This document shows, piece by piece, positions 57,142 to 64,000 of a DNA stretch of 64,000 nucleotides. A program made the translations under genes and the position numbers. Where the stretch lies: positions 56,623 through 120,622 of the forward strand of contig JABJHA010000012.1 in assembly GCA_018662005.1 (NCBI GenBank). Direction: 5' to 3'. Source of the stretch: Rhodospirillaceae bacterium (GTDB lineage Bacteria; Pseudomonadota; Alphaproteobacteria; Rhodospirillales; JABHCV01). The notes beneath the pieces are model-generated. The model made no database searches and was not told where the DNA came from. It saw only the letters and a list, made by a program, of their open reading frames with translations. Numbering within the stretch: the first letter of the stretch is position 1; every line of letters starts with the position of its first letter.

Positions 57142-57270
57142 GAAAGTTATACCTTAGAATTTCTATAGCATAGTATGAAAACAACTCGTTTGTATAGTCC
57201 TTATAACCCCTATATTTCTTTGTCATACCTTAACTTTCACAACCCCGTTATACACAAAAGGAGCTATGTT

Positions 57271-57477
57271 ATGACCCCCTATTATCTGCTCTCCCGCGAC
57301 CGCACTGCTTTCGATCAAATGCTCAGCGAAGCCGCCCACCACCCGCGCACCCAAAACCGCCTGCCCGCCAGCTCTCCTGAAACCAGTCTTTCGCAGATGA
57401 TCAGCAGCGGCACTTTTCATGGCGTCAGCGCCATCGAACGGGGATGGATGCGGCTGGGTTCCGTTTTGCGAGGATAG
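57271..57477 (+). CDS. small protein of unknown function
   Basis: A 68-residue soluble, basic protein (begins MTPYYLLSRDRTAFDQ, ends RLGSVLRG). AGGAG lies seven bases before the ATG, which supports this start over an in-frame one at 57175. It stands between a divergent LysR gene and the glycosyltransferase at 57507. I recognise no family. Confidence 0.6.
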   Translation: MTPYYLLSRDRTAFDQMLSEAAHHPRTQNRLPASSPETSLSQMISSGTFHGVSAIERGWMRLGSVLRG

Positions 57478-57506
57478 AGCGCCAATAAATGTGCTAAGCA
57501 TGGGGC

Positions 57507-58205
57507 ATGTGGACCAAAGACCGCCCCATGCTCAGCATCGTTATTCCGACCCTCAATGAAGGCGGTAATATCGGCGCAACCATCGATGCCCTGAAAAAAG
57601 GCGGCATCAAGTGCCGTTATGACATCATTGTCGCCGATGGTGGCTCGAGCGACGCCACCATAGAAGAAGCCCGCGCTCGCGGCGCCGATATCATCGAAAG
57701 CGAACCGGGGCGCGGCGTCCAACTGGCCGCTGGAGGAAGACACGCCAAATGCACCTGGTTGTTGTTCCTTCATGCCGATACCGAACTGGCAGCCGGTTGG
57801 TACGATGAGGTTGAAGCCTTCATGCAGGACGAGGGCAATTATCGTCACGCCGCCGCCTTCAGCTTCCTGCTGGATGACGACAGCCCGGCGGCTAACGTTC
57901 TTGAAGGTATCGTCAATCTGCGAACCCGTATATTGGCCCTGCCCTACGGCGACCAGGGCTTACTGCTCAGCCGGGCTTTTTACCGCGACCTGCATGGTTA
58001 CGCCCATCTTGATATCATGGAAGATGTTGAAATTATCCGGCGTATTGGCCGCAAACGCCTGCATATTTTTAAATCCTGCGCCGTTACCTCCGCCGATAAA
58101 TACCGGCGGGATGGTTATCTTTTCAGGCCCCTGAAGAATATTCTTTGTCTGGTGCTTTATTTCCTCGGCCTTTCTCCACGGCTGATCGCGAAAATTTATC
58201 GATGA
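57507..58205 (+). CDS. family 2 glycosyltransferase, TIGR04283 type
   Basis: A 232-residue protein with SIVIPTLNEGGNIGATI, the DxD-type VADGGSSDAT, FLHADTEL and GDQGLLLSRAFYRDLHGY. This is the rSAM/selenodomain-associated transferase 2 family, usually encoded beside transferase 1 as here. An ATG at 57528 is an alternative start. The stop overlaps the next start (ATGA). Confidence 0.88.
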   Translation: MWTKDRPMLSIVIPTLNEGGNIGATIDALKKGGIKCRYDIIVADGGSSDATIEEARARGADIIESEPGRGVQLAAGGRHAKCTWLLFLHADTELAAGWYDEVEAFMQDEGNYRHAAAFSFLLDDDSPAANVLEGIVNLRTRILALPYGDQGLLLSRAFYRDLHGYAHLDIMEDVEIIRRIGRKRLHIFKSCAVTSADKYRRDGYLFRPLKNILCLVLYFLGLSPRLIAKIYR

Positions 58206-58816
58206 GCGGCAAGCGTCATCTTATTGTTTTTGCAAGAGAGCCGGTCTTGGGCAGGGTCAAGAGCCGCCTGGGACGTGATATCGGCGTCTTCGCCGCGGCC
58301 CGGTTTTACAGACAGACTGTCGCTACCGTCCTGAACCGCCTGGCCCGCAACCGGCGCTGGCGCTGCTGGCTGGCCCTCAGCCCCGACAGCGCAATCAACA
58401 GGCATCGCTTTTGGCCCAAATCATTCCAACCTACCAAACAGGGAACAGGCGATATAGGGGCGCGCATGAAACGGGCCATGGCGCAAATGCCACCGGGACC
58501 GGTGGTTATCATCGGCACCGATGTACCAGATATCACTGGCGGACATATCGAAGCCGCATTCAAGGCCCTGGGCGATCACGACATTGTCTTTGGGCCTGCG
58601 GCGGATGGCGGTTACTGGCTGGTCGGGGCAAGGCGCGCACCAAGCACTCCCGATCTTTTTTCAGGCGTGCGCTGGTCGAGTCGTCACACCCTGGAGGATT
58701 CATTATCAAAGCTGCGTAAACAGGGTTTCAAGGTAGCCCTGCTGGAAACCCTGAACGATGTCGACGACGGTCCGGCTCTCGCACAATGGAGGAAATCCAA
58801 AAATAAGTGCGCTTAG
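58202..58816 (+). CDS. TIGR04282-type transferase (arsenosugar-associated glycosyltransferase family)
   Basis: A 204-residue nucleotidyl/glycosyltransferase-fold protein: LIVFAREPVLGRVKSRLGRDIG, then VVIIGTDVPDITGGHIEAAF and VFGPAADGGYWLVGAR. This family (DUF2064) is the partner of TIGR04283 transferases. The radical SAM gene ArsS that would complete an arsenosugar cluster is not in the window. The ATG at 58202 overlaps the previous stop by four bases. Confidence 0.88.
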   Translation: MSGKRHLIVFAREPVLGRVKSRLGRDIGVFAAARFYRQTVATVLNRLARNRRWRCWLALSPDSAINRHRFWPKSFQPTKQGTGDIGARMKRAMAQMPPGPVVIIGTDVPDITGGHIEAAFKALGDHDIVFGPAADGGYWLVGARRAPSTPDLFSGVRWSSRHTLEDSLSKLRKQGFKVALLETLNDVDDGPALAQWRKSKNKCA

Positions 58817-58891
58817 AATCAACACCCTCTATATTTTCTCAAAGAAAACAGGGTGGCTATCCATAACCAGAAGCGAGCGTGAACAGGTCAA

Positions 58892-59121
58892 ATGATTTTC
58901 TTGAAAAACACCCGGATCAGAAGCATTGGCTAGGCTTTTGTCTTAACCATGCTGGTCATTGGCGGCCTGTTCGCTACCAGTTCACTGATCACAACAGATA
59001 ACATTTCGACGATTAAAAAAACCTGGGACAGCTTTGAAGAAAGCCGTTCGGAAAAAGCCGCCGCCCTGAGCGCCTTGCGTAAAGAAATCGGTTACGGCGG
59101 CATGATCCATCAATTCAAAAA
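58892..59121 (+). pseudogene. 5' remnant of a signalling protein (GYGGMIHxFK type)
   Basis: From the ATG at 58892 the frame reads MIFLKNTRIRSIG, then TAG at 58931, then AFVLTMLVIGGLFATSSL and on to SALRKEIGYGGMIHQFK. That last motif is typical of the segment after the first membrane helix in alphaproteobacterial sensor proteins and diguanylate cyclases, where it continues KNYVLR. Here it stops at a run of A and G bases (59118-59132). So the gene has an in-frame stop and has lost everything after about 75 codons. Confidence 0.65.
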
Positions 59122-59192
59122 AAAGGGGGGAGGGAAAATGGTGTCCTGTTTTTCTGACGGCATTGTCTTTACTCTATTTCAGGCGGTCCGTC

Positions 59193-60347
59193 TTATTCGT
59201 GTGGATCAACCGCGTCACGCAGGCCGTCGCCCAGGTAATTGAAACCAAGAACAATGATAATGACCGGCACCATGGGTAACATCAGCCAGGGATACAGGGC
59301 GACGGCTTCAATATTCTGTGCTTCAGACAGCAGCACCCCCCAACTGGTGATCGGCGGGCGCAGTCCTAGCCCTAAGAAACTGAGTGCCGTTTCGGCCAAA
59401 ATCATTGAAGGGATCGACAGCGTCGCCGAGGCGATCAGGTGGCTCATGAAATTGGGCAACAGGTGACGGGCGATGATCCGCTTCGGCTTGGCCCCCATAA
59501 GCTGGGCGGCGACACAGTAATCTTCTTCGCGCAGGGCCAGTAATTTTGAGCGCACGGCGCGGGCCAGCCCCGGCCAGTCAAGCAGGCCCAAAATAAGAGT
59601 AATGCCGAAATAAACCAGAATCGGGCTCCAGGTCACCGGAAGCGCCGCAGAAAGCGCAAGCCACATAGGCAGTTCTGGTAAGGAACGCAAAATTTCGATC
59701 ATCCGCTGAACGGTGTAATCGACCCAACCACCCAGATACCCGGCCAGGCCACCAAAGAACAGGCCCAGCACGAAACTAACGGTTATGCCCAAAATACCGA
59801 CTGTCAGCGACACCCTGCCCCCGTAAAGCAGCCGGGAGGCCATATCCCGGCCCAGTCTGTCAGTGCCAAGCAAGAACATCTCGCCGTCCTCAGGCGGACA
59901 GATCAGGTGGATGTTGCCCGGTATCAGGCCCCAGAACTGATAAGTGTCGCCGGAACAGAAGAACCGTATTTGCTGTGGCTTGGAGGTGTCTTCGCTGTAT
60001 TCCCGCTTCAGGGTATCCATGTTCAACTTCATATCAGAGGCGTAGACGAAAGGGCCCAGGAACTTGCCGTTATCAAATAAATGCACTTCATGGGGCGGTG
60101 CAAAAATATAATCCGTATGGCGGCTGTGCAGATCGTATGGGGCCAGAAATTCGGTGATGATGATCGAGAAGTAACTGGGCACAAGAAATAAAAGGGCCAG
60201 CATGGCGATTTTGTGCCTTTTGAAGCGCCACCAGATAATCGTCCACTGGGACGCCATATGCAGTTTGCTGGAAGACAGTTCTAGAATCTCATCATGATCC
60301 GGATCGAACGGCGCCTCGGATACGAAGTGGGCCAGTTTTTGACTCAT
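59193..60347 (-). CDS. peptide-type ABC transporter permease (OppC/YejE-like)
   Basis: A 384-residue inner-membrane permease with a cytoplasmic N-terminus, one helix, a large periplasmic segment (about 60-145), then the five-helix core with ARHLLPNFMSHLIASATLSIPSM and the EAA-loop region AQLMGAKPKRIIARHLLPN. It overlaps the upstream permease gene by four bases. Confidence 0.9.
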   Translation of the reverse strand: MSQKLAHFVSEAPFDPDHDEILELSSSKLHMASQWTIIWWRFKRHKIAMLALLFLVPSYFSIIITEFLAPYDLHSRHTDYIFAPPHEVHLFDNGKFLGPFVYASDMKLNMDTLKREYSEDTSKPQQIRFFCSGDTYQFWGLIPGNIHLICPPEDGEMFLLGTDRLGRDMASRLLYGGRVSLTVGILGITVSFVLGLFFGGLAGYLGGWVDYTVQRMIEILRSLPELPMWLALSAALPVTWSPILVYFGITLILGLLDWPGLARAVRSKLLALREEDYCVAAQLMGAKPKRIIARHLLPNFMSHLIASATLSIPSMILAETALSFLGLGLRPPITSWGVLLSEAQNIEAVALYPWLMLPMVPVIIIVLGFNYLGDGLRDAVDPHE

Positions 60348-61342
60348 TTCATCACCTTGCCGCCATGGCGAATTCTGGGGTCGAGAACGCCAAGCAGGAC
60401 GTCAGAGATAAACATCCCGATCACCGTAAGCGTCGCCAGAAACATCAGGAATGAACCGGCAAGATACATGTCTTGCGAGCGCAACGATGACAGCAGCATC
60501 GGACCGGTCGTCGGCAAGGACATGACCACCGAAACAATGACCGAACCCGAAACCACTTGCGGAATAAGATTTCCGATGTCGGCGATGAACGGGTTGAGGG
60601 CCATGCGCAGGGGATATTTTCTGAGCAGCTTACCTTCGGACAACCCCTTCGCCCTCCCCGTGATGACATACTGTTTGTGCAATTCATCAAGCAGATTGGC
60701 CCTAAGGCGGCGGATCATGCCGGCGGTTCCCGAAGTGCCAATAACGATCACCGGAATCCATAAATGTTCCAACACCGAGGAAAATTTAGCCAGGCTCCAT
60801 GGCTGGCCAATGAAGTGTGGGGCCATCAGGCCGCCGATGGAGGTTCCAAAAGTGATATTGGCGAAATAGAGCAGGATCAGCGCCAACAGGAAATTGGGCG
60901 TGGCAAGCCCCAGGAAACCAAGGAACGACAACCCGTGATCCCCCCAACTGTACTGATGGGTCGCCGAATAGATGCCAATGGGAAACGAGACCAGATAAAT
61001 AAAGGCGATGGTGGCGATATTCAGGACCACAGACAGCAACAACCTGTCACCAATGACATCCTTGACCGGCAGGTTATGTTCAAATGAAAACCCCAGGTCG
61101 CCCTGCAAAAGCCCTGTGACCCAAATATAATATTGCTCGACCATGGGACGGTCCAGGCCATATTGGGTGCGCAGAAAATCGATCTTCTCCTGGGCCACGG
61201 ACTCGCCCTGGCTTTCCAGTTCGGCGATATAGGTGGTCAGGTAATCACCAGGCGGCAGCTGAATGATAAAGAACACAAGCATACTGACCGCCAGCAAGGT
61301 GCCGGCCATGGTGCCCAGTCGATGGGTCAGATAATTTATCAT
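60344..61342 (-). CDS. peptide-type ABC transporter permease (OppB/YejB-like)
   Basis: A 332-residue permease with six membrane helices. The N-terminal helix LGTMAGTLLAVSMLVFFIIQLPPGDY, the TAGMIRRLRANLLDEL segment and the EAA-type ITGRAKGLSEGKLLRKYPLRMALNP are typical. I chose the ATG at 61342 (MINYLTHRL), which overlaps the stop of the binding-protein gene as ATGA. Confidence 0.92.
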   Translation of the reverse strand: MINYLTHRLGTMAGTLLAVSMLVFFIIQLPPGDYLTTYIAELESQGESVAQEKIDFLRTQYGLDRPMVEQYYIWVTGLLQGDLGFSFEHNLPVKDVIGDRLLLSVVLNIATIAFIYLVSFPIGIYSATHQYSWGDHGLSFLGFLGLATPNFLLALILLYFANITFGTSIGGLMAPHFIGQPWSLAKFSSVLEHLWIPVIVIGTSGTAGMIRRLRANLLDELHKQYVITGRAKGLSEGKLLRKYPLRMALNPFIADIGNLIPQVVSGSVIVSVVMSLPTTGPMLLSSLRSQDMYLAGSFLMFLATLTVIGMFISDVLLGVLDPRIRHGGKVMK

Positions 61343-63255
61343 GGTGAGGCAAACCAGAAGGTATCGGGCCGGTGGACTCCGAACATGGCGCCCGGCTCCC
61401 AATTATAGATCGCCGTTTCAGGTACGTTACGAAGACGATTGCTGGCGACAACCAGTTGCGAAACCCCGGCGACCAGGCCGATGGTAAACATCTGATCGGC
61501 GTGAATTTCCAGCATTTCCTTCCAGATCTCCGTTTTGTTTTCAACACTGACAGAATTAACCCAGGCTTGATACAGGTCCAGCAATCTTTGCGCCTGGGCC
61601 ACATCAGTGGGTTCTCCAGCCCGCCCCTGGTTCTCGAAAAATTGCCCCCACCTGGGCCATTGCAGTTGTTGCTGGTTGGTGGGCGCCAGTTCCCCGGGAT
61701 TCGACTCGGCTGTCGGAATCCCGTTCTCCAAACCGGCCCATATCGACATCATGGAAGCGCCGGAAAAAATCCGTCGCCGGAAGACCTCTCTTTGCAGCGG
61801 CTTGATAAACAACTTGATGCCAACCTTGCGCCAGTCGTCGCGAATAAGGTCCAGAACATCGATTTGGCTGACATCTTCGCCCGCCGTCTCGACGATGATT
61901 TCCATGGCCCGGCCATCGGGCAGCAGCCGAATTCCCTCTTCGTTTCTCTTGTCCAGTCCCAAGGTGTCGAGCATTTGATTGGCCAGTTGGGGGTCGTATC
62001 CCGCCCATTTCTTTCGGTAGGACGGGTTGCTTAATTCCGATTGCGGCAGCACCGTGTTGTTGCCTTCAAGGGCAAGGCCATAATAAATCACCTGATTGAT
62101 ATCATGGCGGTTGATGGACACCGACAAAGCACGTCTGAAATCCGGTTGCCGGAAAAGCGCCCGCCAAACCGGATCGCTGACGTTGAGGTTGGGATAAAGT
62201 GCGTTTTTCGCGCCCTTGGCCGAAAGCCACCTGAGCACCTTAAAGTTATTCCTTTTTTCGCCCTGCTTCAGAAACGTGTAATTGCTCATACTCAAGTAGC
62301 GTCCCTGCAAATCGACTTCCCCACTACCCGCCTTGGCAGGAATCAATTTGGCCGAAGCAATGGTCATTGCCACCTTGTCTATATACGGCAACTGGTTTCC
62401 CTGAGCGTCGATGCGATGATAATAGGGATTGCGTTCAAAAATAAAGCGGTCCGATGGTGGTGGTGTTTTCAAAACCCACGGCTGCAGCGAGGGCCTGTCC
62501 GGATTGTTGTTTTTATAAGGGCGGTCATGGAAAAAATGCAGCGACACCCAGTTTCGCTGGCCCAGTTCCTTGACCTTGTTTTTTATAATCTTGGTATCGG
62601 TATACGCGGGGTGGAATTGCTTCAGGTAATGAGCCGGCCTGAAAATATAGATGGGCCTTGCCCCAGCCAGGGCCGGAAGGAAAAACGGATTGGGCCTGGA
62701 CCAGCTGTAGCGAACCGTCAGTGCGTCAATGATATCAACCTTAGGCGGCTGGCCATCAACCAGCAGTTCCTGAGGCAATCCCATGCGCGAGGCTTCCGGA
62801 TTGCTGGCGATATCTTCCCAGTAATATCTGAAATCCTCGGTCGTGAAAGGATGCCCATCGGACCAGCGATGGCCTTCTCTAAGATGAAAGGTGAAAATTC
62901 GTTGTTCTTCGACATCTACGCTGTGGGCGATGTCGGCGACGATTTTCATTTCCTTGTTGTAGCCAACCAGCCGGGCGTATCCATAGACAACCATCAAACG
63001 GATATCCTTGGCCCGGCCGCCAAGAATTCTCATGGTGCCGCCGTAACGTCCGGTTTTCTTAGCCTCGTCATTAAGGGCGACGATGAACGGTTGTTGCGGA
63101 ACGCGCGCTGCGACCGGCGGCAAATTACCTGCCGCAACGTCTTGTTTGAAATAGTCAGGCTCGACAAACGCCTGCTGGCCTGCCGCTGGCTTAAAGCCAG
63201 CCGTGACAAAAATGAGACACAGCATCAGTGCTATCAGCAGGTTGCGATTAATCAC
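61339..63255 (-). CDS. family 5 extracellular solute-binding protein
   Basis: A 638-residue exported protein (signal peptide about 1-28, ending AAGQQA) with the SBP family 5 pattern: [35 protein letters not shown]. The size and the later DIRRDWRKVG-like region ([20 protein letters not shown]) resemble YejA-type peptide-binding proteins. The GTG start at 63255 is preferred, as it gives a normal signal peptide; the longer frame overlaps the ATPase gene further. Confidence 0.88.
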   Translation of the reverse strand: MINRNLLIALMLCLIFVTAGFKPAAGQQAFVEPDYFKQDVAAGNLPPVAARVPQQPFIVALNDEAKKTGRYGGTMRILGGRAKDIRLMVVYGYARLVGYNKEMKIVADIAHSVDVEEQRIFTFHLREGHRWSDGHPFTTEDFRYYWEDIASNPEASRMGLPQELLVDGQPPKVDIIDALTVRYSWSRPNPFFLPALAGARPIYIFRPAHYLKQFHPAYTDTKIIKNKVKELGQRNWVSLHFFHDRPYKNNNPDRPSLQPWVLKTPPPSDRFIFERNPYYHRIDAQGNQLPYIDKVAMTIASAKLIPAKAGSGEVDLQGRYLSMSNYTFLKQGEKRNNFKVLRWLSAKGAKNALYPNLNVSDPVWRALFRQPDFRRALSVSINRHDINQVIYYGLALEGNNTVLPQSELSNPSYRKKWAGYDPQLANQMLDTLGLDKRNEEGIRLLPDGRAMEIIVETAGEDVSQIDVLDLIRDDWRKVGIKLFIKPLQREVFRRRIFSGASMMSIWAGLENGIPTAESNPGELAPTNQQQLQWPRWGQFFENQGRAGEPTDVAQAQRLLDLYQAWVNSVSVENKTEIWKEMLEIHADQMFTIGLVAGVSQLVVASNRLRNVPETAIYNWEPGAMFGVHRPDTFWFASP

Positions 63256-64000
63256 CGGGCACCTCGTGGGCTCGAAGGAAATGGCCACTGCCAACGGGAA
63301 TTAATGCAGGCTCGCCGGAACCATTATCAATAAAGGGGGCGTCCCAGGCGTCCGGATCGGAATCACGCCCGGCAGCGACAATGGAAAAATCCAGTGGTTG
63401 TCCGGGATCAGGATAAGGGACCGCGGCAATTAGTGACTTGGTGTAGGGATGTAAGGGGTATTTAAACAACTGTTGGCTGGGCGCAAGCTCGACAAGCCTT
63501 CCTGCGCACATCACGGCAATCCTGTCAGCGATGTAATCGACAACCGCCAGATTATGGGAAATGAAGAGATAGGTCAGGCCCATGCCCCGCTGTAGGTCTC
63601 TTAAAAGATTAAGGATTTGCGCCTGAATGGAAACGTCCAGGGCCGAAACGGGCTCGTCGCAAATCAACAAGTCCGGGTTTAAGGCCAGTGAGCGGGCGAT
63701 AACGATGCGCTGGCGCTGGCCTCCGGAAAAGCTGTGCGGGTAACGGTTCAGAAGATGTTCATCCAGGCCGATCAAGGCCATCAGTTCCAATACTGTTTTC
63801 TGGCGGCTTTCAGCATCGCCAATATTGTGAATAACCAGTGGTTCGCTAAGGATGTCATAGACCGTCATGCGTGGATTGAGGGCGCTGTAGGTTTTAGGAT
63901 TGGTCTTCAGGCGCCTGCAAACTTCGTATCCGTCCATCCCTGGCATCATGATGTCCAAAAGAATAAGGTCTGGGTGGCTTTTGTGGGCCGTTGAAATGCC
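63248..64000 (-). CDS. ABC transporter ATPase joined in frame to part of a receiver domain (5' end outside window)
   Basis: The frame is open to the right edge. The first 37 visible codons (64000 down to about 63890) read as a response-regulator receiver: [19 protein letters not shown] and RRLKTNPKT. From [18 protein letters not shown] (63889 down) it is an oligopeptide-type ABC ATPase with signature [15 protein letters not shown], Walker [13 protein letters not shown] and the H-loop ISHNLAVV. The Walker A and Q-loop halves are missing. As built it should not hydrolyse ATP. It is either a deletion fusion or an assembly join. Confidence 0.85.
   Translation of the reverse strand, partial: GISTAHKSHPDLILLDIMMPGMDGYEVCRRLKTNPKTYSALNPRMTVYDILSEPLVIHNIGDAESRQKTVLELMALIGLDEHLLNRYPHSFSGGQRQRIVIARSLALNPDLLICDEPVSALDVSIQAQILNLLRDLQRGMGLTYLFISHNLAVVDYIADRIAVMCAGRLVELAPSQQLFKYPLHPYTKSLIAAVPYPDPGQPLDFSIVAAGRDSDPDAWDAPFIDNGSGEPALIPVGSGHFLRAHEVPGD

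Noticed and set aside
62041..63333. 430-codon plus-strand frame opposite the solute-binding protein gene
   Set aside because: It is antisense to a clear family 5 binding protein, and its residues show no domain or signal.

Overview
The window reads as chromosomal DNA of an alphaproteobacterium, most like the Rhodospirillales. It has a CcrM-type DNA methyltransferase, a complete set of ethylmalonyl-CoA pathway genes (ecm, ccr, mcd), PhaR/PhaC/PhaA/PhaB polyhydroxyalkanoate genes, a chorismate mutase-hisC-tyrC block followed by a DUF2125 gene, a class II (B12) ribonucleotide reductase and the argH-lipoprotein-lysA order. Gene density is high, many genes overlap by ATGA-type junctions, and I see no rRNA, tRNA, CRISPR array, prophage or complete insertion sequence.

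Layout. 1-5.4 kb is a queuosine block: queA (cut by the window edge), tgt, queF, a VUT-family precursor transporter and queG, with a GST and a LysE exporter between. 5.4-8.3 kb is a small nitric-oxide module (Crp/Fnr regulator, nnrS, SUMF1-domain protein) with a perfect FNR-type box between the divergent nnrS and SUMF1 genes. 8.3-12.6 kb is the PHA block, in which a small PhaE/PhaM-like gene and phaC overlap out of frame. 12.6-23.6 kb holds a secreted HExxH protein, transporters, gloB, metXW, the aromatic amino acid genes, a ChaC-type cyclotransferase and an SDR. 23.6-24.9 kb is an AT-rich intruder gene bracketed by inverted copies of a short palindrome. 24.9-35.2 kb carries nrdJ, plsC, ydcF, ftsEX, a zinc-ribbon membrane protein, lysA, a 44-residue LptM-like lipoprotein and argH. 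35.3-40 kb has a six-PAS histidine kinase with a FixL-like haem PAS, a lipoprotein, a double DUF1127 protein and an unknown gene with a PhaR-type site upstream. 40-51.7 kb is acyl-CoA metabolism (ecm, ccr, mcd, etfBA, hbd) plus a PduO adenosyltransferase and a large unknown membrane protein. 51.7-58.8 kb has an ACR3 arsenite exporter, dCMP deaminase, ccrM with a dense GANTC cluster upstream, rnhB, a radical SAM protein, a LysR regulator and two rSAM/selenodomain-associated transferases. 58.9-64 kb is a peptide-type ABC operon flanked by broken signalling genes. Its ATPase is joined in frame to half of a receiver domain at the window edge.

The main themes fit together. Acetoacetyl-CoA and 3-hydroxybutyryl-CoA are shared by PHA storage (phaC, phaA, phaB) and the ethylmalonyl-CoA pathway (ccr, ecm, mcd). 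EtfAB would accept electrons from Mcd, and PduO would supply adenosylcobalamin to Ecm and NrdJ. The most unusual signals are: palindromic elements sitting exactly at CTAG junctions between convergent stop codons; a PhaR-like operator far from the pha genes; the phaC overlap; the haem-PAS kinase; six GANTC sites in 96 bp before ccrM; and the chimeric ATPase. No single wholly new multi-gene system is evident.
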